DNA from: Rickettsiales bacterium
GTDB lineage: Bacteria > Pseudomonadota > Alphaproteobacteria > Rickettsiales > Deianiraeaceae
Assembly (NCBI GenBank): GCA_017477855.1
Contig: JAFUUN010000062.1
Location: 1 to 40,708 of the forward strand
Length of the DNA stretch: 40,708 nucleotides
Reading direction: 5' to 3'
How positions within the stretch are numbered: position 1 is the first letter of the stretch; each line of letters starts with the position of its first letter. The position numbers and the translations under genes were made by a program. This document shows positions 17,205 through 25,774 of the stretch, one piece after another. The notes beneath the pieces are model-generated. The model was given only the letters and a program-made list of their open reading frames with translations, searched no databases and was not told where the DNA came from.

Positions 17205-17235
17205 AGATATAGCAACATCCACCATTGCTATATCT
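17205..17235. promoter_or_regulatory. Perfect 11-bp inverted repeat upstream of OMP copy 1
   Basis: AGATATAGCAA (17205-17215) is repeated inverted as TTGCTATATCT (17225-17235) with a 9-nt spacer. No T-run follows on either side, so an operator or leader hairpin is more likely than a terminator. The surrounding ~320 bp (17101-17422) hold no other convincing gene. Confidence 0.5.
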
Positions 17236-17422
17236 TATAGCCACTGCCAAAGATTTTTGTTGATATTTTTTGCTAAAACAAGATTTATGTCCTCTGCTGA
17301 ACAAATACATGAATTTAGTTCCTCAAAATTAGACATGAACGCATTATTAATTAACATAATTTTTTATTGTCAATGAAAATGTTATAAAAAACTCTCTGCT
17401 AAAAACAAGCCATCAATTTATT

Positions 17423-17508
17423 GTTGCGCCGCCCGAGGCCACGCCCTCGCGGTTTGTATTTCGCTCCTCGCGTTGCTCCTCGCACAAACGCGCTCCGCGC
17501 CGCGCAAC
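17423..17508 (+). repeat. GC-rich palindromic element, copy 5
   Basis: Complete left and right arms and outer stem GTTGCGC/GCGCAAC. The inner stem is TTTGT/ACAAA around TATTTCGCTCC...CTCCTCGC. It lies 9 bp after the thrS stop region on the opposite side of OMP copy 1. Confidence 0.9.
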
Positions 17509-17517
17509 ATATTTTTA

Positions 17518-19470
17518 TCATTTTTTCTCCTCAACTTCCTTATTTACAATCTCCACAAACTCCTCCACTCCAACGCTCTTATTCTTCATCTCCCCAAACT
17601 TTCTAACTGACAAAGTGCCATCTTCAATCTCCTTCCTGCCTATCGTTATAATATAAGGTATTTTCATTTCACTATGATGACGAACTTTATAACTCACAGT
17701 TTCTTTACTTAAATCACACTCACAACGAATTCCTGCGTCTTGTAGTTTCTTTGCGGTCTCTTCAACTTGTTTATCAAAATCATTAGAAACACCAATTACA
17801 ACTGCTTGAACTGGCGCGAGCCATAACGGAAGAGCACCGGCATGGTTTTCAATAAGTATAGCAATAAACCTTTCAAATGACCCGAGAACCGCTCTATGTA
17901 GCATAACTGGTGGTTTTTTTGTTCCATCTTCTGCAACATATTCAGCGCCCAAACGTTGACCTAAATTGAAATCAACCTGAAAAGTTCCACACTGCCACTC
18001 ACGCCCTATTGCATCTCTCAATGTGAACTCCAATTTAGGACCATAAAAAGCACCTTCTCCTTTGTTTAATTCCAGTTCAATACCAATTTTTTCCATTGGT
18101 TCACGCAATGCTTTTTCCGCTTTATCCCAAAGTGCATCACTGCCAACCCTCATTTCAGGTCTATCGCTGAACTTAACTTTAATATTTGTAAAACCAAAAT
18201 CATCGTAAACCTCCTTTAATAGCTCATAAAATGCAATACATTCATCGGCAATTTGATCTTCACTGCAAAAAATATGTGCATCATCTTGGACGAACCCTCT
18301 AACTCTCATCAACCCATGCAACGAACCACTTGGCTCGTATCTATGACACTTGCCGAATTCAGCCATTCTTATTGGCAAATCTTTATAACTTCTAATTTTG
18401 TTTTTGAAAATCTCCACATGACAAGGACAATTCATTGGTTTGATTGCAAAATCCATATCTTCGTCGTCAATTCTTGTGATAAACATATGCTCCCTATATT
18501 TCGCCCAGTGTCCTGATTTCTCCCACAAGGTTTTTGAAACAATTTGCGGAGTTTTAACCTCAATATATCCGTATGCCTGCAACTTTTTCCGCATATAATC
18601 TTGCACTATGCGGTATAAAGTCCAACCTCTTGGATGCCAAAAGGCACAACCCGGTGCCTCCTCTTGCATATGAAATAAATCAAGTTGTTGCCCCAGTTTG
18701 CGGTGGTCGCGCTTTTCTGCCTCTTGCAGCATTTTCAGGTAGTCATCCAGCTCTTTTTGTGTAGTCCAGCAAGTGCCATAAACCCTTTGCAACATTACGT
18801 TTTTACTGTCCCCGCGCCAGTATGCCCCTGCAACTTTCATCAATTTAAAATACTTCAAAAACCCAGTGCTTGGCACGTGCGGCCCGCGGCAAAGGTCGGT
18901 AAAAGAGCCTTGTGAATAAGAAGAAAGAACAACATTTTTGTCCGCCTCAATCAAGCTTTTTATTTGCTCAACTTTGTATTTCTCTTTGTCTTTCTGGAAG
19001 AAATCACACAACTCCTTACCATCCCACTCTTTTCTGATAACCTCAAAATTCCTCTCCGCCAACTCGTGCATTTTTTTCTCAATTTTTTGGAAATCTTCGG
19101 TGGTGATTTTTGTGCCATCGGTCAACTCAAAGTCATAGTAAAACCCATTTTCAACTTCTGGGCCAAAGCCAAAATGCACCTTGTCGCCGTATAATTCTCG
19201 CATTGCTTGGGCAAACAAGTGGGCGCACGAGTGCCTCATCGTATCCAGTAAAATCTGCTTGTCTTTGGTGTCTTTTGTGTCGGAGGTGATAATTTTCAGC
19301 GTACAGTCCGCCGTGAGTTTTGTGGCCAAATCAACCACTTTGTCGTTCACGACTGCAACCACGGACTTTTTCATCAAAGAGTGCGAAATACCCTCCGCAA
19401 TTTCTTTAACAGAGATATTGTCCTCAAAAACTCTCTCACTTCCATCAGGAAAAGATACTTTTATTGACAT
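17518..19470 (-). CDS. thrS: Threonyl-tRNA synthetase
   Basis: ThrRS charges tRNA-Thr and edits mis-charged Ser. The N-terminal TGS domain (VSFPDGSERVFEDNISVKE) is followed by the editing domain with HSCAHLFAQAM. The class II catalytic core has motif 2 (RVRGFVQDDAHIF) and motif 3 (HRAVLGSFERFIAILIE), and the anticodon-binding domain comes last. From ATG 19470 it has 650 residues, matching the family. An in-frame TTG at 19503 overlapping the FkbM stop would add 11 non-conserved residues, so ATG is preferred although only a GGAG directly abuts it. It follows the FkbM gene with a short gap, suggesting read-through transcription. Confidence 0.98.
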   Translation of the reverse strand: MSIKVSFPDGSERVFEDNISVKEIAEGISHSLMKKSVVAVVNDKVVDLATKLTADCTLKIITSDTKDTKDKQILLDTMRHSCAHLFAQAMRELYGDKVHFGFGPEVENGFYYDFELTDGTKITTEDFQKIEKKMHELAERNFEVIRKEWDGKELCDFFQKDKEKYKVEQIKSLIEADKNVVLSSYSQGSFTDLCRGPHVPSTGFLKYFKLMKVAGAYWRGDSKNVMLQRVYGTCWTTQKELDDYLKMLQEAEKRDHRKLGQQLDLFHMQEEAPGCAFWHPRGWTLYRIVQDYMRKKLQAYGYIEVKTPQIVSKTLWEKSGHWAKYREHMFITRIDDEDMDFAIKPMNCPCHVEIFKNKIRSYKDLPIRMAEFGKCHRYEPSGSLHGLMRVRGFVQDDAHIFCSEDQIADECIAFYELLKEVYDDFGFTNIKVKFSDRPEMRVGSDALWDKAEKALREPMEKIGIELELNKGEGAFYGPKLEFTLRDAIGREWQCGTFQVDFNLGQRLGAEYVAEDGTKKPPVMLHRAVLGSFERFIAILIENHAGALPLWLAPVQAVVIGVSNDFDKQVEETAKKLQDAGIRCECDLSKETVSYKVRHHSEMKIPYIITIGRKEIEDGTLSVRKFGEMKNKSVGVEEFVEIVNKEVEEKK

Positions 19471-19499
19471 GCTCCGCGATGGGCTTGGAATTATAAAAA

Positions 19500-20396
19500 T
19501 CAAGCTGGATTGTTAATCTCCACCACCTTTGCCTCTGGTGTGTAGACATAGTATTTCTTGCCAATTTGTCTTGCAAGTTTATACGCAAAATCCTTCATCA
19601 GGTCATCAACTTTGGCTTTGCTGGCTTCTTCCATCTTGACAAAAACAACGGGTCTGTCGCGGTCAATCAAGTTTTCAGCGCCATCCAAGGCCTCAAACTC
19701 CATGCCCGGCATGTTAACTTTTATCACATCAACATGTTGAAATATCTTCAAGTCATCAATTTTCTTGATTTTATAATCACCGTTTGTATCTTCAACGAGC
19801 TTGGTTTTGGCATAATTTTTCATCTTGAATTTTTCAATGCGTGCACGTGTATCCTTGTTTCCAATACCAAAATTGAGAGCAGCAACTTTTTTTAGACCAT
19901 TAATCTCAATATTTTTCTTCAAAATGTTGTATGGCATCTCCAAAGCTTCACATGCGTAGATAAATTTTGCTCTCTTTGGCGATTGCAGCATCCAATATAA
20001 GGTTTCATTTCCAATATTTGCACCAACATCTATAATTACCGCATTGTGTGGTAAAAATTCATCCAGTTCTTGTAACTTTTTTTGCTTGTAAAACTTGTTT
20101 TTATCAACGATCTTTGTCTGCATTTTTTCCACAGCATAATTAGGAACATAAAATTTGACGTTATCCTTGATAAAAATATCATCTTTCATTGACATCTTCA
20201 TAGCAAGCTGCTTGTGTTTTTCAATAACTTTTTCAGTTTTATCAAGCACTTTTTCTGTTTGTTTAAGAACCTTTTTCTGCTTGCTTTGAATTTGAACAAC
20301 TTTGATAGAACAAAAAATTGCAAAAATCAGTATCAATGTGCCAAAAATAACATGCATGGCCCATGATATGATGGTTTCTTTTTCTAAAAATAGCAT
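19500..20396 (-). CDS. FkbM-family methyltransferase-like protein, membrane-anchored
   Basis: FkbM proteins O-methylate sugars or secondary metabolites using SAM. The SAM-binding segment VIIDVGANIGNETLYW, the acidic E of ACEAL, and the later VDVIKVNMPGMEFEALDG block identify the family. The usual IK-D-V-E-G motif is changed to V-N-M-P-G, removing two acidic residues, so activity may be altered. N-terminally there is a hydrophobic helix (AMHVIFGTLILIFAIFCSI) followed by a Lys-rich coiled segment (KQTEKVLDKTEKVIEKHKQ), a layout suggesting a membrane-tethered enzyme. It precedes thrS on the same strand. The family is likely; substrate and activity are unknown. Confidence 0.8.
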   Translation of the reverse strand: MLFLEKETIISWAMHVIFGTLILIFAIFCSIKVVQIQSKQKKVLKQTEKVLDKTEKVIEKHKQLAMKMSMKDDIFIKDNVKFYVPNYAVEKMQTKIVDKNKFYKQKKLQELDEFLPHNAVIIDVGANIGNETLYWMLQSPKRAKFIYACEALEMPYNILKKNIEINGLKKVAALNFGIGNKDTRARIEKFKMKNYAKTKLVEDTNGDYKIKKIDDLKIFQHVDVIKVNMPGMEFEALDGAENLIDRDRPVVFVKMEEASKAKVDDLMKDFAYKLARQIGKKYYVYTPEAKVVEINNPA

Positions 20397-20525
20397 AAAT
20401 TACAATATTATTTAATCTATTTTTTTTCAAAAATCAATGATAAAAGTAAAAAAAACCAATTTTTGCTGCGTGCATAAAAAATAATTTGCAATATAAAAAA
20501 AGTATTTTCAAACCAAAAATAACGA

Positions 20526-21668
20526 ATGAACGAGCAAATTGGAATTGAAAATATTGGATTTTACACACCGAATGCCGCAATAAGTTTGGTTGAATTGGCG
20601 AAGCACACACGACAAAATCCTGATAAATTCACGAAGGGCTTGGGGCAGCTAAAAATGTCGGTTATCACGCCTAATCAGGATGTAATTTCCATGGCCGCAA
20701 ACGCCGCAAAACAGATATTGACAGAAGATATTATTGACAAAATTGACTTAGTTTTATTTGCTACCGAGAGTGCTGTTGATGCCTCCAAGTCGGCTGCGGT
20801 TGAGGTGCATAATTTGCTGAATTTGCATAAAAATTGCAGATGCCTGGAAGTCAAACATGCATGCTATGGCGGAACTGGCGCGGTATATTTGGCGCGTCAA
20901 CATGTGTGTCAAAATCCGCAAAGCAAGGCGCTTGTTTTGATGAGTGATATTGCTTTTTACGGTTTTAAAACCACTGGCGAGCCCACACAAGGATGTGGCG
21001 CGATGGCATTGATTATTTCTGCGGAGCCAAAAATATGCACTTTTGGCCCTGAAAATGTTTGTCTAACAAAGACATGCAACGACTTTTTTCGTCCATCTTT
21101 CAAGCAAACACCAATCTGGGACGGCCACATGTCAATCAGAGCGTATTTGTCAATGTATAATCAGGCGGCATGCGAGTGGGAAAAGAAATACGGCGCTATT
21201 CCAGAGGTTATGTGCTGTCATATGCCCTTTGCGCGCATGCTTGACAAGTGTGCTGTCATGCAGAAATATAGCAATGAAATAAAATCATATGCAAGCATAA
21301 TTGGAAACCTCTACACAGCATCACTGTATTTAGGTCTACTGTCACTATTAAATAACTGCAAAGATGACTTATCTGGCCGCATAATTGGTATGTTTTCATA
21401 TGGATCGGGATCGGAATGCGAACTATTTTCTGTCAAAATTTCAAATGGATATAAGGACATTTTGAATGCTAAAAAAGCCAGCATTGAGGCCATGATTGCT
21501 GATAGAATTACAGTTAATTATAGAATTTACAAAATGCTCTTGAAAAATTGGTTGAAGCGAGAGAAAAAGCTAAATTGGCATCTCGGGAGACAAAAACCAT
21601 CAATCTGCAATGTGAATGAGGATACAAAACTGATTTCTATAAAAAATGGAGCAAGATACTATAAATAG
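20526..21668 (+). CDS. mvaS: Hydroxymethylglutaryl-CoA synthase
   Basis: HMG-CoA synthase condenses acetyl-CoA with acetoacetyl-CoA in the mevalonate route to isoprenoids. The catalytic triad is visible at near-canonical positions: E81 in FATESAVDASK, nucleophile C113 in KHACYGGTGAV, and H232 in CCHMPFARM. The GNLYTASLYLGL and GSGSECELF blocks of the C-terminal half are also present. The length of 380 aa matches bacterial MvaS. It overlaps the mevalonate kinase gene by 23 bp, an operon arrangement. The rest of the pathway (mvaA, phosphomevalonate kinase, mvaD, idi) is not in the window. Upstream is ~130 bp of very AT-rich sequence. Confidence 0.95.
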   Translation: MNEQIGIENIGFYTPNAAISLVELAKHTRQNPDKFTKGLGQLKMSVITPNQDVISMAANAAKQILTEDIIDKIDLVLFATESAVDASKSAAVEVHNLLNLHKNCRCLEVKHACYGGTGAVYLARQHVCQNPQSKALVLMSDIAFYGFKTTGEPTQGCGAMALIISAEPKICTFGPENVCLTKTCNDFFRPSFKQTPIWDGHMSIRAYLSMYNQAACEWEKKYGAIPEVMCCHMPFARMLDKCAVMQKYSNEIKSYASIIGNLYTASLYLGLLSLLNNCKDDLSGRIIGMFSYGSGSECELFSVKISNGYKDILNAKKASIEAMIADRITVNYRIYKMLLKNWLKREKKLNWHLGRQKPSICNVNEDTKLISIKNGARYYK

Positions 21669-22644
21669 CCTAACAAGCAAGTTGTTTAAACGAAATACAC
21701 ATATTGGCCAAGCTAAAGTACCGGCCAAGCTAATAATTAGTGGTGAGCACGCAGTTTTGTATAACTTGCGAGCCCTGACGTGTGCGATAAATATATGGAT
21801 GCACGTTGAAGTGAGAAAAACTTTTAGATACCGAGTTGTGATAGAACAAGATAAAAAAAAAAATATCGTCAATCTTGATGATAACTTTCCAGAAAATAAA
21901 ATGGATAATCCGCTGTGTGAGATTTATCGGCAGTTTGTGCTTTTTACTGAGTGTGATATTTACGGCATAAGAGTGAAAATAAAAACGGAAATCCCATCAC
22001 GATGTGGTCTTGGTTCAAGTGCTGCACTTGTTGTTGGAATGATAAAGGCGCTGGATAATCTCTTTCAAACTCATTTGTCGCAGCATAACATGACATTGTT
22101 GGCAAAGAACTGTGAGAATATTTTTCATGGCAAAAGCAGTGGAATAGACGTGCAAACGATTTTGAGAAAGGGAATTGTGAGTTTTGATAATGGTAAGGTC
22201 AGAAATTACAGGCAAAAGTTCAACAAAATTTGCGTAATTGACACTGGCAAGCCACAGTTTTCAACGAAGGAAGTGGTTGGGTTTGTGGCACAAAAATGTG
22301 CAAATGATAGTGCAATTTGGGGTGAGTTTTATGACATCGTTTCAAATGAAGAGACATTGATGTTGAAAGGCAAAAATATAAATTATCTCATAGACCAAAA
22401 TGAGCGCTTGCTTGAATATATTGGCGTTGTTTCCAAAAAAACAGCAGCATTTATAAAGATATTAAAAAAATATAACATTCATGCCAAAGTTTGTGGCGCT
22501 GGAACGATTGGCACACATGAGAAATTTGCCAACAATGGCGTAGTTGCTGTTTTTCACGAGCTGGATAAATATCAAAAACAAAAGCTCCAAAAGACATGCA
22601 GAATTTTTCAATTTAAATTAAAATTTGCTGAAATAGTTTATTGA
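21646..22644 (+). CDS. mvk: Mevalonate kinase (GHMP family)
   Basis: This enzyme phosphorylates mevalonate with ATP. Motif 1 PAKLIISGEHAVLY (26-39), the GHMP P-loop PSRCGLGSSAAL (118-129), catalytic Asp in SSGIDVQ (D168) and motif 3 AKVCGAGTIGTH are all present. The IISGEHAVLY form points to mevalonate kinase rather than phosphomevalonate kinase or homoserine kinase. Its start lies inside the end of mvaS. The 3' end overlaps a convergent coiled-coil gene by 7 bp. Motif 3 has T-I-G where many members have G-G-G, a mild deviation. Together with mvaS it implies a mevalonate pathway. Confidence 0.92.
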   Translation: MEQDTINSLTSKLFKRNTHIGQAKVPAKLIISGEHAVLYNLRALTCAINIWMHVEVRKTFRYRVVIEQDKKKNIVNLDDNFPENKMDNPLCEIYRQFVLFTECDIYGIRVKIKTEIPSRCGLGSSAALVVGMIKALDNLFQTHLSQHNMTLLAKNCENIFHGKSSGIDVQTILRKGIVSFDNGKVRNYRQKFNKICVIDTGKPQFSTKEVVGFVAQKCANDSAIWGEFYDIVSNEETLMLKGKNINYLIDQNERLLEYIGVVSKKTAAFIKILKKYNIHAKVCGAGTIGTHEKFANNGVVAVFHELDKYQKQKLQKTCRIFQFKLKFAEIVY

Positions 22645-23219
22645 AGAATACCAGCTCTGTAAAGCATCTTAGCAACTTCAAACCAGCTACCCTTGCTGAT
22701 AGCAATTTTTTCTATTGCAGCCAAAATTTCTTTTTTACAAATAGCCTCACGTTCAGCAAGTTCTCGCATCGCAATCTCGCGTAATCTCTGCTCCGCAACC
22801 TTCTGCATGTGTTCCAGTTTGGCTTTTTTCCTCTCCTCTTCAATTTTCAATTTGTTCTCCATTTTCTGTCTGATGGACACAATACGCTTATTTATGTAGT
22901 CCTCGCGGCTAATTCTGTTTTCCTCTTCCTGTCTTTTTAGATTTGAAAATTTCTGCCTGCTGCTCTCAGCCATCTCCTTCATTTTCTTTCCAAGAGCAAA
23001 CGAATAGTCATCAACCTCTTTAATCTGTGGAGCTGTAGAAAACATCTGAACTTCCTTCTGAACTGGCTGTTCTTCTGCTTTTTCCGTATTTTTGATTTCA
23101 ACTTTCACAATAGCACTATCAGAAACGCCTTCATCTTTAACTTTGCTTGTGTGGCTATTTTCTCTTCCTTCTGAAGCTTTACTCTTCTTCAAACTTATGG
23201 CTTTAAAATTGTTCGGCAT
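22638..23219 (-). CDS. Coiled-coil protein of unknown function
   Basis: I do not recognise a family. The first ~75 residues are polar and low complexity. Residues ~75-165 form one long charged helix rich in E, K, R and Q (KMENKLKIEEERKKAKLEH...), strongly predictive of a coiled coil. The last ~25 residues (GSWFEVAKMLYRAGILQ) form a small hydrophobic tail that could be an interaction motif. There is no signal peptide or membrane segment. A TTGACT with TAAATA 17 bp downstream lies ahead of it on the minus strand. The 3' end overlaps mevalonate kinase by 7 bp. The next minus-strand gene upstream is the Q/N-rich membrane protein. Confidence 0.7.
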   Translation of the reverse strand: MPNNFKAISLKKSKASEGRENSHTSKVKDEGVSDSAIVKVEIKNTEKAEEQPVQKEVQMFSTAPQIKEVDDYSFALGKKMKEMAESSRQKFSNLKRQEEENRISREDYINKRIVSIRQKMENKLKIEEERKKAKLEHMQKVAEQRLREIAMRELAEREAICKKEILAAIEKIAISKGSWFEVAKMLYRAGILQ

Positions 23220-23319
23220 ATCTCCAAATCTGAAAAACCGTATCTATTTAATACTTTTTATTATAAAAGTCAAATTTTAAAGTAAAGATTAATTCCAAAC
23301 CACTTGTTGCATCTTTTGC

Positions 23320-24489
23320 TTAAAAGGCACTACGATACCCGCCACAGCGCGCACATTTGGCATCGTTGCAAGTATTTAAGTTATAATGAGTTGATAATTT
23401 ACTGCCAAGAGACTTGTTGTTTATCTCCTTTTCAGGATAGTTTTCATATTGTTGATTGAAATCTTCCTGACGATATTGTTCTGGCGGATCATTTCCTCGT
23501 GATTGAGTTTGATAATTCCTCACATGTTCAATGTAATTCTTGTCTGCACTATATCCAACATTTTCGTTTTTATAGTTGTTGTTATACTGATTACTATTGT
23601 CCGCATAGTCATTCATTTGAGAATGGTTTTGTTGATAACCGCTTACATCGTCATTGGTATAACTATTTGAATAATTCTTTGCATAATCATTATTCTGCTG
23701 ATAATTTCCATTGCGGCCACTGTATTCTGTATTTTCATAATCCGAATAGTTGCGTTTCGCTTGCAAATACTCATCAAACGACCGAGTACTCTGTTGCTTA
23801 TCATCCATTTCGTTATAGTTATTCTGCTGCTGTGTGCTATATTGACCTTGCTGATTGTAATTTTGTTCTTGCTGATAATTGTTCTGCTGATAATTCTGCT
23901 GTTGCATGCTGTCATATTGACCATTCCTAACGTTATCCCGCCATTGTTGGTTATTGTTTTGGTATTGATTGTCTTGCCATTCATTTTGTTGTGAATAATT
24001 CTGTTGCCGTTGGTTGTTATACTGGTTTTGCTGATTATAATCCTGTTGTAATTGTTGAGAGTTATTTTGCTGTTGCACATTTTGATATTGGTTATATTGA
24101 TTATTTTGTCCGTTATTCTGCTGTTGGTAGTTATTGTTAAAGTTATTCTCAACATAAGATTGTTGATCTGCATTATCTTTAACTGGTTGATTAAAACTCT
24201 TTTTAGCTGGGCCAAGATTTTGGTTTTTATCCTTGCCTTGCGCCTCTTCCTGAGCGATTATATCGTCAAGATGTTTTTTTCCGTCTTTGCCTTTCTCACT
24301 TTTTTTGTTTTTTTTTTGCCTTGCACATGAAATTATCAAATAAATTCCAAACGGCCACCACAACACACCGACAATTATTTTCCACATCGGAACTGAGACA
24401 TTCTCATCTTTTTCCTTTTTTGCCTTTTCTTTTTCTTTATCCTTGTCTTTGTCTCCTCCAAATACACCGGTTACAGGATTCCATGGCAT
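23320..24489 (-). CDS. Q/N/Y-rich (prion-like) membrane-associated protein
   Basis: No homologous family is recognised. Residues 1-35 are highly charged (DKDKDKEKEKAKKEKDE), followed by a hydrophobic segment (MWKIIVGVLWWPFGIYLIIS, ~38-57) and a basic patch. Residues ~105-350 are dominated by Q, N and Y in irregular repeats of QQN, NYQQ and YN, with few hydrophobics. The last ~35 residues contain a zinc-knuckle-like C-x4-C-x2-C pattern (CNDAKCARC). This resembles prion-like or phase-separating domains tethered to a membrane. The base composition stays AT-rich and biased to CAA/AAT/TAT codons. It is a single gene ahead of the coiled-coil gene and downstream of radC. Confidence 0.8.
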   Translation of the reverse strand: MPWNPVTGVFGGDKDKDKEKEKAKKEKDENVSVPMWKIIVGVLWWPFGIYLIISCARQKKNKKSEKGKDGKKHLDDIIAQEEAQGKDKNQNLGPAKKSFNQPVKDNADQQSYVENNFNNNYQQQNNGQNNQYNQYQNVQQQNNSQQLQQDYNQQNQYNNQRQQNYSQQNEWQDNQYQNNNQQWRDNVRNGQYDSMQQQNYQQNNYQQEQNYNQQGQYSTQQQNNYNEMDDKQQSTRSFDEYLQAKRNYSDYENTEYSGRNGNYQQNNDYAKNYSNSYTNDDVSGYQQNHSQMNDYADNSNQYNNNYKNENVGYSADKNYIEHVRNYQTQSRGNDPPEQYRQEDFNQQYENYPEKEINNKSLGSKLSTHYNLNTCNDAKCARCGGYRSAF

Positions 24490-24527
24490 AGCTACTATGC
24501 TACTAAATTATAGATAATAGTCAATTT

Positions 24528-25421
24528 TTAATCATCTTCCAGTAGATAATTTTCACTGAAACAATAGCACCTACCCCCCGATACTACAATGTGATCTAAC
24601 AGTTTTACACCAATGCTTTTCAGAGATTGCTTTATTTCATTTGTTGTGTCTATATCAGTTTGCGATGGAGTACAATCACCAGATGGATGATTGTGTGTTA
24701 GCACAATATTGCACGCATGCAACTCTAATGCTTTTTGCATTATACGCCGAATATTCAATGTCACGCCGTTAACATTTTCTGCGCCGCTTTTTTCATCCTT
24801 AATTAGCCGCAATTTGCTATCAAGAAACAGAACATGAAATTCCTCCTCTGCCAACGTTCCAATTTTTACTTCGCAATATCTTAACAATGTCGGCATTGTA
24901 TCCAATACTGAACGCTGATCTATCTCATTTTGAAGTATTCTTGCTACTATTTCATTACAAAGCTTGAAGGCATAATGTATTTTCTCACCATTCACACTAC
25001 AAGCATTGAGCTCATTGGTACTTGCATTTGAGAGATTGTGCAAATTTTTGAATTTATCAATCAGTGCATAAGCTATTTGTTTTGTGTCGGCACGAGGAAT
25101 GATTGTAAAAAGAAGCAATTCTAATAGCTCTATATCAGTAGTTAAACTTGGTGTTTGCATGAACCTTTCTCTGGCTCTTTGTCTGTGTCCTGCATGATAA
25201 TTTTTTAGTTTATTTTTTACTAACGGTTGATTATTATCTGAAATTTTTTTTATAACGTCATCCTCATTACTTTCAAACACGCTGGCAAGTAGCTTGTCAT
25301 CTGCTAATTGTGTCTTGTGAAAAGCAACAACGGCATTATGTTGCTCGCCATTGTTATCAATTTCAATATCAGCAAGCAAATCACTAAAACCTCCAAGTAT
25401 TTGGTCGTCGTCCTGAACCAT
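24528..25421 (-). CDS. radC: RadC-family JAB/MPN domain protein
   Basis: RadC proteins carry a JAMM metalloprotease-like fold of uncertain role, formerly linked to DNA repair. The metal motif is intact: HNHPSGDCTPSQTD near residue 245, preceded by E in EEEFHVLFLDSK. A helix-hairpin-helix-like N-terminal region (RARERFMQ...ELLELLLF) matches the UPF0758 layout. The first ~75 residues are a poorly conserved, acidic extension, making it longer (297 aa) than typical RadC (~225). It begins 8 bp after gatC, so they are likely co-transcribed. Confidence 0.92.
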   Translation of the reverse strand: MVQDDDQILGGFSDLLADIEIDNNGEQHNAVVAFHKTQLADDKLLASVFESNEDDVIKKISDNNQPLVKNKLKNYHAGHRQRARERFMQTPSLTTDIELLELLLFTIIPRADTKQIAYALIDKFKNLHNLSNASTNELNACSVNGEKIHYAFKLCNEIVARILQNEIDQRSVLDTMPTLLRYCEVKIGTLAEEEFHVLFLDSKLRLIKDEKSGAENVNGVTLNIRRIMQKALELHACNIVLTHNHPSGDCTPSQTDIDTTNEIKQSLKSIGVKLLDHIVVSGGRCYCFSENYLLEDD

Positions 25422-25429
25422 TTTGTTAA

Positions 25430-25711
25430 TTATAGCACCTTTGGCACAACAAAAAACGTTTCTTGTCCGTCCATTTCTTTCTCAACTGCATTTGCAAAAA
25501 TATCTGCTGTCTCCTTTGCTACAATATCGTTGTTTGAGATATATTTTGCATCTTCTCCAAGTGTATTATACATTGGCTCAACACCTTCAATATTGACTTC
25601 CTTCAAAATTTGTTGCCATTCTATGATGCGTGCGACATCCTTTACCAATTCTTCATCAACATGGTTGAGACCTGCTGCTTTGAATATTCTTGTTAAATCT
25701 TTGTTTTCCAT
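25430..25711 (-). CDS. gatC: Aspartyl/glutamyl-tRNA amidotransferase subunit C
   Basis: GatC is the small clamp joining GatA and GatB in the enzyme that converts Glu-tRNA(Gln) and Asp-tRNA(Asn) to the amide forms. The 93-aa chain has the family's helical start (LTRIFKAAGLNHVDEELVKD), EGVEPMYN, and the terminal FFVVPKVL tail. gatA and gatB, which usually follow gatC, are absent; radC follows instead after 8 bp. TTGACA on the minus strand (25778-25773) overlaps the end of the preceding SPOR gene and may be its -35. Confidence 0.93.
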   Translation of the reverse strand: MENKDLTRIFKAAGLNHVDEELVKDVARIIEWQQILKEVNIEGVEPMYNTLGEDAKYISNNDIVAKETADIFANAVEKEMDGQETFFVVPKVL

Positions 25712-25774
25712 ACTACACGCACTAAACTAAATCAAAAATTGATTTATCTTTAAGTAAAAGCGCTATAATAAATG

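Noticed and set aside
17131..17376. 81-codon plus-strand reading frame between OMP copy 1 and the repeat
   Set aside because: Composition is random-like, no domain or signal, and it contains the perfect inverted repeat; no start context. Treated as non-coding.
22638..24489. Antisense frames in the Q/N-rich gene rich in I, L and T
   Set aside because: They mirror the CAA/AAT-rich coding strand and carry no start context or domain.
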